Below are positions 36,197-45,220 of a DNA stretch of 60,040 bases, piece by piece. Made by a program: the position numbers and the translations under genes. The notes below the pieces were generated by a model, which saw nothing but the letters and a program-made list of their open reading frames with translations, searched no databases and had not been told where the DNA came from. The DNA comes from JBBRWV01 sp038248985 (lineage in GTDB: Bacteria; Planctomycetota; Phycisphaerae; WQYP01), in contig JBBRWV010000004.1 of assembly GCA_038248985.1 (NCBI GenBank), positions 1 to 60,040 of the forward strand. The letters are read 5' to 3'. Every line of letters begins with the position of its first letter. Positions within the stretch are counted from its first letter, which is position 1.

Positions 36197-36703
36197 ATGA
36201 CGACTGCCACCGATTCACCGACACTACCCGCCGCATCCAAGCCTGTCCGGCGCATCCGCGCCACGGCTGGCCGCACCACACTTGCCAAGGTTGGGCATAC
36301 CGATGCCCGCTGGTTTGTGGTCGATGCTGCAGACAAAATTCTGGGGCGCCTCGCTTCCAAGGTCGCCATCCGCCTGATGGGCAAACATAAGCCCATCTAC
36401 ACCACTTCGGTGGATACTGGCGATTTTATCGTCGTCCTGAATACCTCCAAGATCAAAGTCACCGGCAAAAAGGCCGAGCAACGCATCCAAGAATATTACA
36501 CCTACTACGCCGGTGGCCGTAAAACCAAGCCGCACAAAGAGCTCTTGGCCCAGCATCCCAACAAGGTGTTTGAGCTGGCCGTCCGCCGCATGCTCCCCAA
36601 AACCAAGATGGGCGAACAGATGCTCTCCAAGCTCAAGTGCTACAAGGATGAAAAACATCCCCATGTCGCCCAGCATCCGGAAAAACTTGAACTCCTGAAG
36701 TAA
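36197..36703 (+). CDS. rplM: 50S ribosomal protein L13
   Basis: 168 residues. It has the L13 core (WFVVDAADKILGRLASKVAI, then RLMGKHKP, YYTYYAGGRKTKPH, AVRRMLPKTKMG). The first 30 residues are a Thr/Ala/Pro- and Arg-rich extension beyond the usual 142-residue protein. L13 binds 23S rRNA early in large-subunit assembly. ATG 36197 has AAGGA upstream at a somewhat long distance; an in-frame codon at 36128 is not supported. rpsI follows after 82 bases, the classic L13-S9 pair. Confidence 0.96.
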   Translation: MTTATDSPTLPAASKPVRRIRATAGRTTLAKVGHTDARWFVVDAADKILGRLASKVAIRLMGKHKPIYTTSVDTGDFIVVLNTSKIKVTGKKAEQRIQEYYTYYAGGRKTKPHKELLAQHPNKVFELAVRRMLPKTKMGEQMLSKLKCYKDEKHPHVAQHPEKLELLK

Positions 36704-36785
36704 CCCGCAGCGGCCAATCTCCCGCTTTTTGATTCTAAACTGATTCTTAGTCGATTTTCCGCCACTACACTCTTCCGAGGAAATC

Positions 36786-37238
36786 ATGGCAGCAGAAGCA
36801 ACCGTCACCGCGACAGTTCCCGCCACGCGGGGCAAGGTCGTCCTCAAAGGCAAAACCTGGTTCTGGGGCACCGGCCGCCGGAAGAAGTCCGTTGCCCGTG
36901 TGCGTATCACCGCAGGCGAGGGTAAGTTCGTCGTCAACAAACGCGAAGTGGATAACTTCTTTCAGGAAACGAAAGATCGCCACTACGTCCGCGCCCCGCT
37001 CGTTGCCGCCAATATCGCCGGCACCATGGACATTGCCGTCACCGTCGATGGTGGTGGTTACACTGGCCAGGCTGGCGCGATCGTGCAGGGTCTGGCGCGT
37101 GCTCTGGTTCTCATGAACGATGAACTCCGCCCCAACCTCAAGGCCGGTGGATTCCTCTCCCGCGACAGCCGCATGAAAGAACGTAAGAAATACGGCCAAC
37201 GCGGTGCTCGTCGTCGCTTCCAGTTCTCCAAGCGCTAA
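36786..37238 (+). CDS. rpsI: 30S ribosomal protein S9
   Basis: 150 residues. The core reads GTGRRKKSVARVRITAGEG, then GGGYTGQAGAIVQGLARAL and SRDSRMKERKKYGQRGARRR, ending in the conserved basic tail with terminal SKR that reaches the P-site tRNA. The first 22 residues are an extension relative to the 130-residue enterobacterial protein. GAGGAAATC precedes the ATG. It is partner to rplM in one transcript; argC starts 111 bases later. Confidence 0.97.
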   Translation: MAAEATVTATVPATRGKVVLKGKTWFWGTGRRKKSVARVRITAGEGKFVVNKREVDNFFQETKDRHYVRAPLVAANIAGTMDIAVTVDGGGYTGQAGAIVQGLARALVLMNDELRPNLKAGGFLSRDSRMKERKKYGQRGARRRFQFSKR

Positions 37239-37348
37239 GCGATCGCTACAATTTTTTGTCTATACGAAGACGGCGATCCGCAAGGTTTGACGTCTTTTTT
37301 TCGCGCTCGATTCCTCCGTGTGATAATTTTGAACAAGGTAGTTGCATC

Positions 37349-38317
37349 GTGAAACCAATAGTATTTGTCGATGGTCAAGAAGGCACGACGGGCCTGCGTA
37401 TCCACGAACATCTTGCGATGCGCAATGACTTGGAAATTCTCAAAATTGCCCCCGACAAACGCCGAGATCTGGCGGAGCGGGAAAAACTGCTCAACGCCGC
37501 AGATGTCGTTTTCCTCTGCCTCCCGGATGGCGCCTCCCGTGAAGCCGTCGGACTCGTAACCAATCCTCGCACCATTATCATTGATGCCAGTACCGCTTTC
37601 CGCACAGATCCCGCCTGGACCTTTGGCCTGCCGGAACTCCATCCGACCTATCGCACCAAGCTCAAGACTTCCAAGCGGATCGCCGTTCCCGGTTGCCACG
37701 CCACCGCCTTTCTCCTCCCGGTCGCTCCCCTCGTATCCTGCGGCGTCATCGCCCCCTCCGCCCCCCTGACCTGCTTCTCGCTCACCGGCTATTCCGGCGG
37801 CGGCAAAAAAATGATCGCCGAATACGAGTCGCCTGCCGCCCCTGCCAGTTTCAAAGGGCCGCGCCCCTACGCCCTGACCCTCGCCCACAAGCACCTTCCC
37901 GAAATGAAGACCCACTCCGGCCTGAATCAGCCGCCGCTCTTTCAACCGGTGGTCTGCAATGTTCACAGCGGCCTCACCGTCGAAACATTTCTGCCGGCCC
38001 CCCTACTCTCGGGCAGTGTCACGCCGCAGGAAATCCATACCCTGCTTTCCACCCACTACCAAGACGAACCCTTCATCCGCATCCTGCCCTTTGATCCGGA
38101 CGCGACCGGTACTCAACTTACTAACGGTTTCTTTGACATCACCGCCAACAACGGCACCAATCGCGCCGACATCGCCGTCTTCGGTAACTCCCGCAGCGCA
38201 GGAAATGTCCTCTTGCTGGCCCGTCTCGACAATCTGGGCAAAGGTGCTTCCACCGCCGCCATCCAATGTATGAATCTCGCTCTGAATCTAGATGAAACCA
38301 TCGGCTTGGCGAGCTGA
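37349..38317 (+). CDS. argC: N-acetyl-gamma-glutamyl-phosphate reductase, type 2
   Basis: NADPH-dependent third step of arginine (ornithine) synthesis. The protein is 322 residues and fits the shorter type-2 form: VFVDGQEGTTGLRIHEHL at the N-terminus is its dinucleotide-binding motif, the catalytic cysteine is in AVPGCHATAF, and a histidine lies in LAHKHLPEM. Translation most likely starts at GTG 37349 (VKPIVFVDG), with AAGG upstream; the frame extends back to 37256 through sequence without family similarity. No other arg genes are nearby; speA, which uses arginine, lies 22 kb away and is not linked. Confidence 0.94.
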   Translation: MKPIVFVDGQEGTTGLRIHEHLAMRNDLEILKIAPDKRRDLAEREKLLNAADVVFLCLPDGASREAVGLVTNPRTIIIDASTAFRTDPAWTFGLPELHPTYRTKLKTSKRIAVPGCHATAFLLPVAPLVSCGVIAPSAPLTCFSLTGYSGGGKKMIAEYESPAAPASFKGPRPYALTLAHKHLPEMKTHSGLNQPPLFQPVVCNVHSGLTVETFLPAPLLSGSVTPQEIHTLLSTHYQDEPFIRILPFDPDATGTQLTNGFFDITANNGTNRADIAVFGNSRSAGNVLLLARLDNLGKGASTAAIQCMNLALNLDETIGLAS

Positions 38318-38353
38318 CGGCTTGGGGGGCTGAGCTTACAACCTCCGACCAAC

Positions 38354-38380
38354 AAAAAACCCCAGGCACACGCCTGGGGT
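38354..38380 (-). terminator. Intrinsic terminator between argC and the DUF2934 gene
   Basis: A 9-bp perfect stem, ACCCCAGGC with GCCTGGGGT around a 4-base loop. On the minus strand it is followed by TTTTTT (plus-strand A's 38354-38359), so it ends the DUF2934 transcript. On the plus strand the tail is ACTTTCTCC, so it may also slow transcription leaving argC. Confidence 0.82.
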
Positions 38381-38424
38381 ACTTTCTCCATCATCAGCCA
38401 GTCGTCCAACTGCCGAGCCGCCGC

Positions 38425-38703
38425 TTACAGTCCGGCCTTCAACTGCCGTTCGGCTTCAGCCCAATCCGCCGCCGGGTTGCCCGGGGCATAGCCGCGGCTG
38501 GCGTAGATCTCAAACGCCCGCTTGGCGATCAAATCGTGCGTCAACACCCGTCCTGGCGTCGCTGCAGCTTTCACTGCGGTGCCTGAACCTTTGACTTCCG
38601 ATTTCTGAGACGGGACGAGTGGAGTCGCCACCACCGCAGGCTTCACGGCCTTACTTGCGGATTTTGTGACTTCCGGGTTCTTGGTTTCTTTACGTGGGGG
38701 CAT
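38425..38703 (-). CDS. DUF2934 protein
   Basis: 92 residues. The first 50 are Lys/Pro/Val-rich and probably disordered; the C-terminal 40 match DUF2934 (IAKRAFEIYASRGYAPGNPA, then DWAEAERQL), a small domain with unknown role, often in Proteobacteria and Planctomycetes. GGAG lies eight bases before the ATG. It is monocistronic, ending in the terminator at 38354-38380, with a possible promoter about 160 bases upstream. Confidence 0.85.
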   Translation of the reverse strand: MPPRKETKNPEVTKSASKAVKPAVVATPLVPSQKSEVKGSGTAVKAAATPGRVLTHDLIAKRAFEIYASRGYAPGNPAADWAEAERQLKAGL

Positions 38704-38864
38704 GAGAATTCTCCATAAAAATATTGGTACATGATGAACGTTCCATCGCCCATCATTTGATTATCCCGCCTATACAAGGCAAGATTACTTTCTACCGTAT
38801 TAATGAATATCCTCGCCGTTTCTCTACCCAGAACCGGCCAAGGACACCTATCGCAACTTACAAT

Positions 38865-38893
38865 GGTTTATCGTGTTACCGGACGTTTGTCAA
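38865..38893 (-). promoter_or_regulatory. Possible promoter of the DUF2934 gene
   Basis: On the minus strand TTGACA (38893-38888) is followed after 17 bases by TAAACC (38870-38865). The surrounding 244 bases (38704-38947) are AT-rich for this genome and carry no credible gene. A leader of about 155 bases would result, which is long; the match at -10 is weak. Confidence 0.3.
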
Positions 38894-38947
38894 GAAACTC
38901 TCAAAATCACTTTTATGACCAGAATCGCGCCCCCCTACCACCACCCG

Positions 38948-39925
38948 TCAATGCGTGGACAGCCACTCCTCCGCATAGCGCGCCAGCAACTTGTCCTCCC
39001 GCCGCTCCAATGCGCTCGCCAGCTTCCTGCGAAAAGGCTCATCGCTCTTCCGCGGATGAAGAACCGCGACAACTTCGCGGGCCCGCGGATGCAGGTCATG
39101 TTCGATAAGCTCCAGTAGAAATTCCGTGGTACCGTCGATACGCAGTTCCACGATGGCCGTAAGCGCCGCCGTACGCTGCTCCGCCGTGAGGGCAGACTTA
39201 TACAGGCCCACCAACATGGCCAATGCCGCGGGATGGCGACATTCGGCTAGCGCCGATATCGCCACCTGTGCTGGGGGTGATTGCGGATCATCGAGAAACT
39301 GTGCCAGAAAACCCGCGTGCTTCTCCGCGTCCAACTGCAGCAACACCGCACAACATTCGCCCAGCACCACCGGCTCGTCATCCCCTGCCAGCAACTTGAG
39401 GCGAACCAGCGCCGGCGCATCATTGGACGCCACCGCCCCGGCGGCACGCACGGCACCCACCCGTGCCTGGCTGTCCGAATCCATCAATAACGATGCGATT
39501 TCCAGCATCGCATCCGGATAACCGCACTCCGCCAGCGCCACAATGCAGCGCCCCCGCAATTCCCCCGCCGTGTCCGACGACCCTCCCCACGAAGGCTCCT
39601 TCTGAACGTGATGGACGCCTCGCAAAAAGACTTCCGTCTCCCGTTCATCCAACGCCGTCAGCGCCGCCACAATCGCCGTCTTGGCGAGGCACCCTTTGTC
39701 CGTGCGCCCCGGATCCTTCATGAATCGATCAAACGCCGCAAGAAGTTGCTTTGCCTGCGAAACCCGCCGCGTTGACGCCACAATCTCCGCCCCCGCCGCG
39801 GCAACAATATTGTGCTTGCTCCCCAGCAGCTCACTCACTTCCACATCGGAAATCTCATGATCGCTACGCTGCTTGAGTTCCCGAAGATGGGCCAGTGCGG
39901 CTTCGAGCGACAATGGTTTGGCCAT
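38948..39925 (-). CDS. HEAT-like repeat protein
   Basis: 325 residues, predicted all-alpha. Repeats of about 35 residues are visible: LRGRCIVALAECGYPDAMLE, ARVGAVRAAGAVASNDAPAL, PPAQVAISALAECRHPAALA and QRTAALTAIVELRIDGTTEF. HEAT-like solenoids bind other proteins; no catalytic domain is attached. The ATG at 39925 (MAKPLSLEAAL) is taken as the start, with an in-frame GTG at 39979 as an alternative. It lies 54 bases downstream of glgB on the same strand (glgB stops at 39980), so it is probably co-transcribed. A link with glycogen is not shown by the sequence. Confidence 0.8.
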   Translation of the reverse strand: MAKPLSLEAALAHLRELKQRSDHEISDVEVSELLGSKHNIVAAAGAEIVASTRRVSQAKQLLAAFDRFMKDPGRTDKGCLAKTAIVAALTALDERETEVFLRGVHHVQKEPSWGGSSDTAGELRGRCIVALAECGYPDAMLEIASLLMDSDSQARVGAVRAAGAVASNDAPALVRLKLLAGDDEPVVLGECCAVLLQLDAEKHAGFLAQFLDDPQSPPAQVAISALAECRHPAALAMLVGLYKSALTAEQRTAALTAIVELRIDGTTEFLLELIEHDLHPRAREVVAVLHPRKSDEPFRRKLASALERREDKLLARYAEEWLSTH

Positions 39926-39979
39926 GGGCAATTCGCCAAGTTGAAGCAAAGCAATCACTGTCGATTCAGAACCAGGCAC

Positions 39980-42055
39980 CTAAACCGGCGCCAATACCTG
40001 TGCCGTTCTGCATGGCAAGTAAAGCTGAATCGACTGGTCGCGTGAGTACATCGGCACGTCCTGCCGCGGGTAAACCGTATGCTCGGGCACCAGCCCCAAC
40101 CCGTCAAACTGCGGACCATCCGTATTGAGAATGACGCGGTAATCTTTCGGATCGGGAATCGGAATACGCAAACCGACATACGATTCTGTAGGATGAAAAT
40201 TGAACACGAACACCAGCGGTCCCCGCCGAAAAATAAGCTGCTTGGTGTCCTCGTGGCAGGCCAGTTGCTCGATAAACGGGTCGGGCAGAATGCGGAAATT
40301 TTCGTCGAGCATTTGCATCGCCCGATCAAAATTATTGAGGCCCACATACTTGAGCAGGTCATCGTCGACCAGCGACCATTGCCGACGCGCATGCTGGTAC
40401 GACCAGTTGTTGCCGATCCGCGGAAAGTCGATCCATTCCGGATGCCCGAACTCGTTGCCCATGAAATTGAGATAGCCTTCTCCGCCGAGTGCGAAGGTAA
40501 TGAGGCGAATCATTTTGTGCAGCGCAATCCCGCGATCCACGATGAGGTTCTTCTGGAGCTTGCTCATGGAAAAATACATTTCCTTGTCCATGAGCCAGAA
40601 GGCGAGCGTCTTATCCCCCACCAGCGCCTGGTCATGAGATTCCGCATAGCCGATGTGCTTTTCGTGGGCGCGGCGGTTGAGCAGCGTCTGGTAGATTTCG
40701 CTGAGTTTCCATTGATCGTCAGTCTTTTCCTTCAGTGTCTTGATCCAGTAATCGGGGATGCCCATCGCCAGTCGATAGTCAAAACCCAGCCCGCCTTCGG
40801 CAACCGGGCGTGCTGTGCCGACCATGCCCGACATGTCTTCGGCAATGGTGATGGCCGAAGGCTTGAGCGTGTGCGCCAGTTCATTCGCCAGTTGCAGATA
40901 GGCCAGGGCGTCGCCATCCGTATTCAGCGAAAAGTAATCGTCGTAGCTGCCGAAAGTCTTCCCCAGCCCGTGATCCAGGTAAAGCATCGACGTTACGCCG
41001 TCAAAGCGAAAGCCGTCAAAATTGTATTCTTCAATCCAGTAACGAACGTTGCTTAATAGGAAGCGCTGCACTTCATACTTCGAGTAGTCGAAGCACTTGG
41101 AATCCCACGCAACATGATCGCCGCGCGGCGGGGCATGGAAATACTGGTGGGCGGTTCCATCAAAATTATTGATCCCCTCGGCCACGTTCTTGACGGCGTG
41201 GGAATGTACCAGGTCCATGATCACCTGCAGCCCCAGCGAGTGCGCCGTGTCGATCAGTTCCTTCAAATCTTCCGGCGTGCCGAATCGCGATGACACCGCG
41301 AAAAAATTCGCGACGTGATATCCGAAAGATCCGTAATAAGGATGCTCCTGGATCGCCATCAGTTGGATCGCGTTGTAATGCAGCGACGCAATGCGCGGCA
41401 GAATGTTCTGCGTGAACTCCTTGAACGTGCCCACCTTGGATTCTTCCTGCGCCATGCCCACGTGCGCCTCGTAGATTCGCAGGCCGCCCGAACGTGCGCC
41501 ATCCGCATACGAAGGCAGTGGAAATCGAAAAACATGCCGCGCGGGTGGATTCCAGTAGATGCCCACGAAGTTGGGAGAATCGGGCGGTTCCTGAACAATC
41601 CGGCGAATATATGCCGGAAGGTGATCGGCCGTGACGCCATCAGCGCCGGTGATGAGCGTCTTGATGCGCGAACCGTGAATGAGTGTCTGTTCAAATTGTG
41701 CGTCCGGCAGGAAGACAGACCATGTGCCGAAGGTATCGCGGTTCATTTCACCGGGACCGGGATCGCGCGACCAGCCGTTGAAATCGCCGATGAGTTTGAG
41801 ACGGCGGGCACCGGGTGCCCATTCGCGATACCACACGCCCGTTTCCCCATTGTTCTCGCCGCGGTTGAAACCGAAGTAGCGGTGTCCTTGCGAAATATCG
41901 CCGAGCAAGCCGCCGTGGGCGTCGAAGGTGGAACGGATGTGTTGGTAGTGTAGGTAGCGATTGCGCAGTTGCTGGGCATAGGGTTCGAGCCAGGGATCGA
42001 GCGCAATCAGCGCGGTGCCGTCATTTCGCGTAGGTGATTGGGAATCAGTGGTCAT
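39980..42055 (-). CDS. glgB: 1,4-alpha-glucan branching enzyme, eukaryote-like type
   Basis: GH13 enzyme adding alpha-1,6 branches to glycogen. It is 691 residues from ATG 42055, which has GGAG six bases upstream. The N-terminal CBM48 region (REWAPGARRLKLIGDFNGWS) precedes the barrel. Catalytic residues: the Asp in FDGFRFDGVTSMLY, the Glu in AITIAEDMSGM, and the Asp in GYAESHDQALVGDK; GNEFGHPEWIDFPR is also typical. The motif wording (GFRFDGVTSM, AESHDQ) matches the GH13_8 subfamily of eukaryotes and some bacteria, rather than the GH13_9 GlgB of Escherichia coli. Its companion phosphorylase lies at 5925-8516. Confidence 0.95.
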   Translation of the reverse strand: MTTDSQSPTRNDGTALIALDPWLEPYAQQLRNRYLHYQHIRSTFDAHGGLLGDISQGHRYFGFNRGENNGETGVWYREWAPGARRLKLIGDFNGWSRDPGPGEMNRDTFGTWSVFLPDAQFEQTLIHGSRIKTLITGADGVTADHLPAYIRRIVQEPPDSPNFVGIYWNPPARHVFRFPLPSYADGARSGGLRIYEAHVGMAQEESKVGTFKEFTQNILPRIASLHYNAIQLMAIQEHPYYGSFGYHVANFFAVSSRFGTPEDLKELIDTAHSLGLQVIMDLVHSHAVKNVAEGINNFDGTAHQYFHAPPRGDHVAWDSKCFDYSKYEVQRFLLSNVRYWIEEYNFDGFRFDGVTSMLYLDHGLGKTFGSYDDYFSLNTDGDALAYLQLANELAHTLKPSAITIAEDMSGMVGTARPVAEGGLGFDYRLAMGIPDYWIKTLKEKTDDQWKLSEIYQTLLNRRAHEKHIGYAESHDQALVGDKTLAFWLMDKEMYFSMSKLQKNLIVDRGIALHKMIRLITFALGGEGYLNFMGNEFGHPEWIDFPRIGNNWSYQHARRQWSLVDDDLLKYVGLNNFDRAMQMLDENFRILPDPFIEQLACHEDTKQLIFRRGPLVFVFNFHPTESYVGLRIPIPDPKDYRVILNTDGPQFDGLGLVPEHTVYPRQDVPMYSRDQSIQLYLPCRTAQVLAPV

Positions 42056-42136
42056 GAATCGCTCCACATGCAACGTCGCGGTCAATTGTCCTCGCATTGC
42101 GCGGAGAGGACAAGGTGGAATTGTCAGATTGGACGA

Positions 42137-42811
42137 TTAAAGACCGCCACTCCACTCATTGGCGACAGGAGATGCGGAGGTTAATGAAGGGCCATCTCGA
42201 TCGGTGGAGACGGGCGGCATACGAACCGGGTAGGCGTGAACCATGGTGGGCCGAGATTTACGAAAGAATCGTTTGTAAGCACGCCAGAGGATCCATACGA
42301 ATGCTCCCATGACAAAGATGACCAGGAGGGGCACGAGCACGGCGATCAGGGAAATGATGGTGCTGATGAAATCTTCGATCATGCTGACCACCGGTGCGCC
42401 GATGCCGAACGTGGCCAGATTGATGACGGGGCGAGCGGTGGCCTTGACCGCGTGAACGCCGCCGGAGGTCACCAGGCCCAGCGTGACCCAAACGGCCTGA
42501 TGAGCCTGATCGATCACGCCGGCTTGCGAGGCGAAGAGGATGGCGCCGGCGGTGGGACGGATAAAGGTCTGGACGATGTCGTTGATGTGGTCGGCGCCGG
42601 GGATTTTGTCGACGATGATTTCGACGATGCAGAGGATGATCATCAGGATGAGAAACCAAGGGCTGCTCATCGTGTTCTGATAGGGTTCGGCGAGGTGAAG
42701 CGTGCCGGTGCGGGTGAGGATGCTGACGACGAGGAGGGGAATATAGGCGTTGAGTCCGGCGGCGCTGGAGAGTCCGAAGGCGGAGGAGAGATTGACGAGG
42801 GCATCGATCAT
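42137..42811 (-). CDS. DUF4126 membrane protein
   Basis: 224 residues with several hydrophobic helices: SSAAGLNAYIPLLVVSILTR at the N-terminus, FLILMIILCIVEIIVDKIPG (residues 55-75), and a long C-terminal one, TIISLIAVLVPLLVIFVMGA. The pattern AAGLNAYIPLL and DKIPGADHINDIVQTFIRP is characteristic of DUF4126, a family of unknown function. The C-terminal 35 residues are polar and cytoplasmic. It is 81 bases upstream of glgB in the same direction and may be part of that transcript. Confidence 0.88.
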   Translation of the reverse strand: MIDALVNLSSAFGLSSAAGLNAYIPLLVVSILTRTGTLHLAEPYQNTMSSPWFLILMIILCIVEIIVDKIPGADHINDIVQTFIRPTAGAILFASQAGVIDQAHQAVWVTLGLVTSGGVHAVKATARPVINLATFGIGAPVVSMIEDFISTIISLIAVLVPLLVIFVMGAFVWILWRAYKRFFRKSRPTMVHAYPVRMPPVSTDRDGPSLTSASPVANEWSGGL

Positions 42812-42883
42812 TTCAGCGGTGAATTATCGAGGGAACCGGGGGAATTATCAATTCCAAAGTGCGAATTCCGCGTCGCAGAGGGT

Positions 42884-43825
42884 TCAGGGGTCGGCAAAGA
42901 TCGTGTACGAACCACCGTTTTCCTGTTTGGACTGCGCGGCGGTAGGAATCGAACCGTTGGTAGCGCGGGGGAAATCCGTGTACTTGATTCCCTCGGCGTG
43001 GCCATCGGCGAAGGCTACGTTGGCCAAGGTGCCGCCGTTGTGGCGGTAGCCAATACGGCTGTCTTGAACCAGGGTGGCATTTCCCGTGCCATCGAGGGAG
43101 CCGTTGAGTCGGCCGGCGCCCTGCTTGCCGGCGTACACACCATCGGCAATTGCAATCATTGCTTGCGGGCGGATGAAGTTGGTCCAGCGGGTGGGGGCGA
43201 TGACCGCTTGGGCAGTGCCTTTGTAGCCGACCGATGCGGTGTAGTAGGGATTCGGGAGCGTGGCCTTGTTATCCTGACCAATCGGGTTGTCGGAGTTGAT
43301 CCAATAGGAGACGCGGATGTTTTTGGTGAAGCCGCGAGCGGGGAGGAGAGTCGGGGTGCTGACGGCGTTACTGACGCGGATGCTGGGCCAGTCGAAGTAG
43401 CCGCGGGGTTTATCGGGATTGGTGCCGGTTTGGCCGCCGGCCATGCCTTCGATTTTCAGGGTGTTGGGGCAGTAGAAGATGTTGTTGAAGGATTCTCCCT
43501 GGCCGGAGACGGCGCCGTCGCGGTCGAGGATGGGACCCCAGCCGTCGAGGGGATCGGTGGGTCCGCCGGTGAAGTTGTCGGCGGCGGCGGGAGCGCCCAT
43601 GTTGTAGGAGGGGACGACGTAGCCATCGTTGTCGGTGTGATAGATGACGAGTCCGGTGCCGATGCCTTTGAGGTTGGCGAGGCACTTGGTGGTTTTGGCG
43701 CGCTCGCGTGCAAGGCCGAGGGTGGGGAGGAGGATGGCGACGAGGAGGGCGATGATGCCGACGACGACGAGGAGTTCGATGAGGGTGAAGGCGCGGGAGG
43801 AGTTGGGGAGGGGTGGAGTGTTCAT
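42884..43825 (-). CDS. Prepilin-type protein with H-x9-DG motif (type II secretion/pseudopilin-like)
   Basis: 313 residues. A short leader is followed by the prepilin peptidase site and N-terminal helix: RAFTLIELLVVVGIIALLVA. The globular part ends in RHNGGTLANVAFADGHA, the H-x9-DG motif of the large pseudopilin-like families of Planctomycetes. After cleavage the protein should assemble at the membrane by its N-terminal helix; the role of these very numerous proteins is not known. AAGGAAA lies upstream of the ATG, and a good promoter is at 43866-43894. No other secretion genes are adjacent, so export machinery must be encoded elsewhere. Confidence 0.93.
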   Translation of the reverse strand: MNTPPLPNSSRAFTLIELLVVVGIIALLVAILLPTLGLARERAKTTKCLANLKGIGTGLVIYHTDNDGYVVPSYNMGAPAAADNFTGGPTDPLDGWGPILDRDGAVSGQGESFNNIFYCPNTLKIEGMAGGQTGTNPDKPRGYFDWPSIRVSNAVSTPTLLPARGFTKNIRVSYWINSDNPIGQDNKATLPNPYYTASVGYKGTAQAVIAPTRWTNFIRPQAMIAIADGVYAGKQGAGRLNGSLDGTGNATLVQDSRIGYRHNGGTLANVAFADGHAEGIKYTDFPRATNGSIPTAAQSKQENGGSYTIFADP

Positions 43826-43865
43826 AAGCGTTTCCTTGCTTATTCCTAATTTTCTAGGCTTTGAT

Positions 43866-43894
43866 ATATAAGCATAGTTGCCGCTCGGTGTAAA
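43866..43894 (-). promoter_or_regulatory. Candidate promoter of the prepilin gene
   Basis: Minus strand: TTTACA (43894-43889), 17 bases, TTATAT (43871-43866). The -10 lies about 40 bases before the ATG at 43825, in an AT-rich patch that stands out from the GC-rich surroundings. Confidence 0.5.
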
Positions 43895-43931
43895 GGTCTT
43901 TCTGGAAATTTATACGGCCCCCCTACCGGTT

Positions 43932-44954
43932 TCATTGGCCGAGGTCTTTTTCGCTGACGAAGCGGTATTTGCCGCCGTTGTCGTGGGCGATTTTTGCCAG
44001 GTTTTTAGCCGCTTCCGGGGAGATGTTGACGTAGGCGATGGTGCTGATTTTGACGGAGTGATCTTGGTTGAGTTTGGCCACGACGTCGACGAGTGCGGGA
44101 TCAAAATTGCCATCGGTCAAGAAATAGATGACTGTGGGTTTCATGGCGAAGGCTTTTTCGAAGCCCCTTTGGAAGGGGATGAGCATATCGTCATTGCGGC
44201 CTTGGGCACGGAGGGCATCAATCCGGGCGGACATATCCAACTTTGTTTTTTTGTAAGCATTGAGCAGCTTCTCATCTCCCAGCGTTTGGGCACTCTCGGA
44301 GAACATGACGATATTGAACTTCTGAATGGGCGCAAATTTTTCGATACGATTCTTCAGTTCAGTACGCAGGAAATCAAAGGTGTCCATCATGGAGCCGGAG
44401 TGGTCGAGGAGAAAGACGACGGACTCGTGGTTTAATTTGCCGAAGATGGGCCCGCTGCCAATCTGATGCGAACCATAGATGGCGAGGCTTCCCGGGTCGC
44501 CGAGGCCGGGGCCGTGGCCGAGGCCCGTAGATCCGCCGATGCCGGTGGTGATGAAAGCGCTGTTGCGTGATGCCAGATCTCCGGCACCGGCGGAACTGTT
44601 GAGGAGGCTGGCGGCGGTGCCGCGGGTATCGACACCTGTCGTGGTGTTGGGGATGAGCGACTGGCGGGCTTCGACGTATTTTTCCTGAAAATTGAGCGAG
44701 GGACGATCAGCCGGGCCGGCGAGTTGACTGTTGGTGTCCCAGAGATCGCCGAAGGAGGCCGGTGGTGTGGTGGGCGTGGTGGTGGGAGTGGCCACGGCAT
44801 AGAGGAGGAAGGCGGCGACGAGGCCGACACCGGCGTGCATAAGGAAGGAGGTCAGCCAGGGCATCGCGACATCGGCGGTGTGGTGGAGGGGTGCCGAGTC
44901 GGCATCGATAGAGAGTTGCGCAGCTGGGCCTACGGGAGTCATGTGCGGGGTCAT
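43932..44954 (-). CDS. Membrane-anchored von Willebrand A-domain protein
   Basis: 340 residues. One transmembrane helix near residues 32-55 (PWLTSFLMHAGVGLVAAFLL) follows a short cytoplasmic start. A Gly/Ser/Thr-rich linker leads to a VWA domain (residues about 175-340) with the MIDAS motif LLDHSGSM and the later LTDGNFDP; the DxSxS pattern is therefore D-H-S-G-S. VWA domains bind protein partners through a metal. GGAGGATC lies eight bases before the ATG. The 106 bases between its stop and the prepilin start hold that gene's promoter, so the two are transcribed separately. Confidence 0.88.
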   Translation of the reverse strand: MTPHMTPVGPAAQLSIDADSAPLHHTADVAMPWLTSFLMHAGVGLVAAFLLYAVATPTTTPTTPPASFGDLWDTNSQLAGPADRPSLNFQEKYVEARQSLIPNTTTGVDTRGTAASLLNSSAGAGDLASRNSAFITTGIGGSTGLGHGPGLGDPGSLAIYGSHQIGSGPIFGKLNHESVVFLLDHSGSMMDTFDFLRTELKNRIEKFAPIQKFNIVMFSESAQTLGDEKLLNAYKKTKLDMSARIDALRAQGRNDDMLIPFQRGFEKAFAMKPTVIYFLTDGNFDPALVDVVAKLNQDHSVKISTIAYVNISPEAAKNLAKIAHDNGGKYRFVSEKDLGQ

Positions 44955-45220
44955 GGCAGATCCTCCAAAGTCGTTCAGTGCGAAATGTTTGGTCCACGAG
45001 TGGGAATACTTAAAACAAGAGACATGCCACGGGGTGAGCGTGGCTTGGTGGAGGCCAGAATGGGGAAAACAGGGGGGAAATGGGGGGATTTGGTGGGATG
45101 GAGGGATTGTTGGGGTAGTGGACAGGGGAGGATTTTTGCCAGATGTGGCAAACGGGGGTGACGGGTACGCCAGCGATGGCAGGGCGGTATGGGATTTTCA
45201 AGGAGCGGGGGATGATGGCG

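Noticed and set aside
42236..43849. Long plus-strand reading frame of 537 codons opposite the DUF4126 and prepilin genes.
   Set aside because: It is Gly/Asp/Val-rich with no domain, and crosses two well-supported minus-strand genes; it comes from the G-rich strand and codon bias.
45026..45044. GCCACG/CGTGGC hairpin in the gap before the VWA gene.
   Set aside because: Only six base pairs and no U-tract in either direction.
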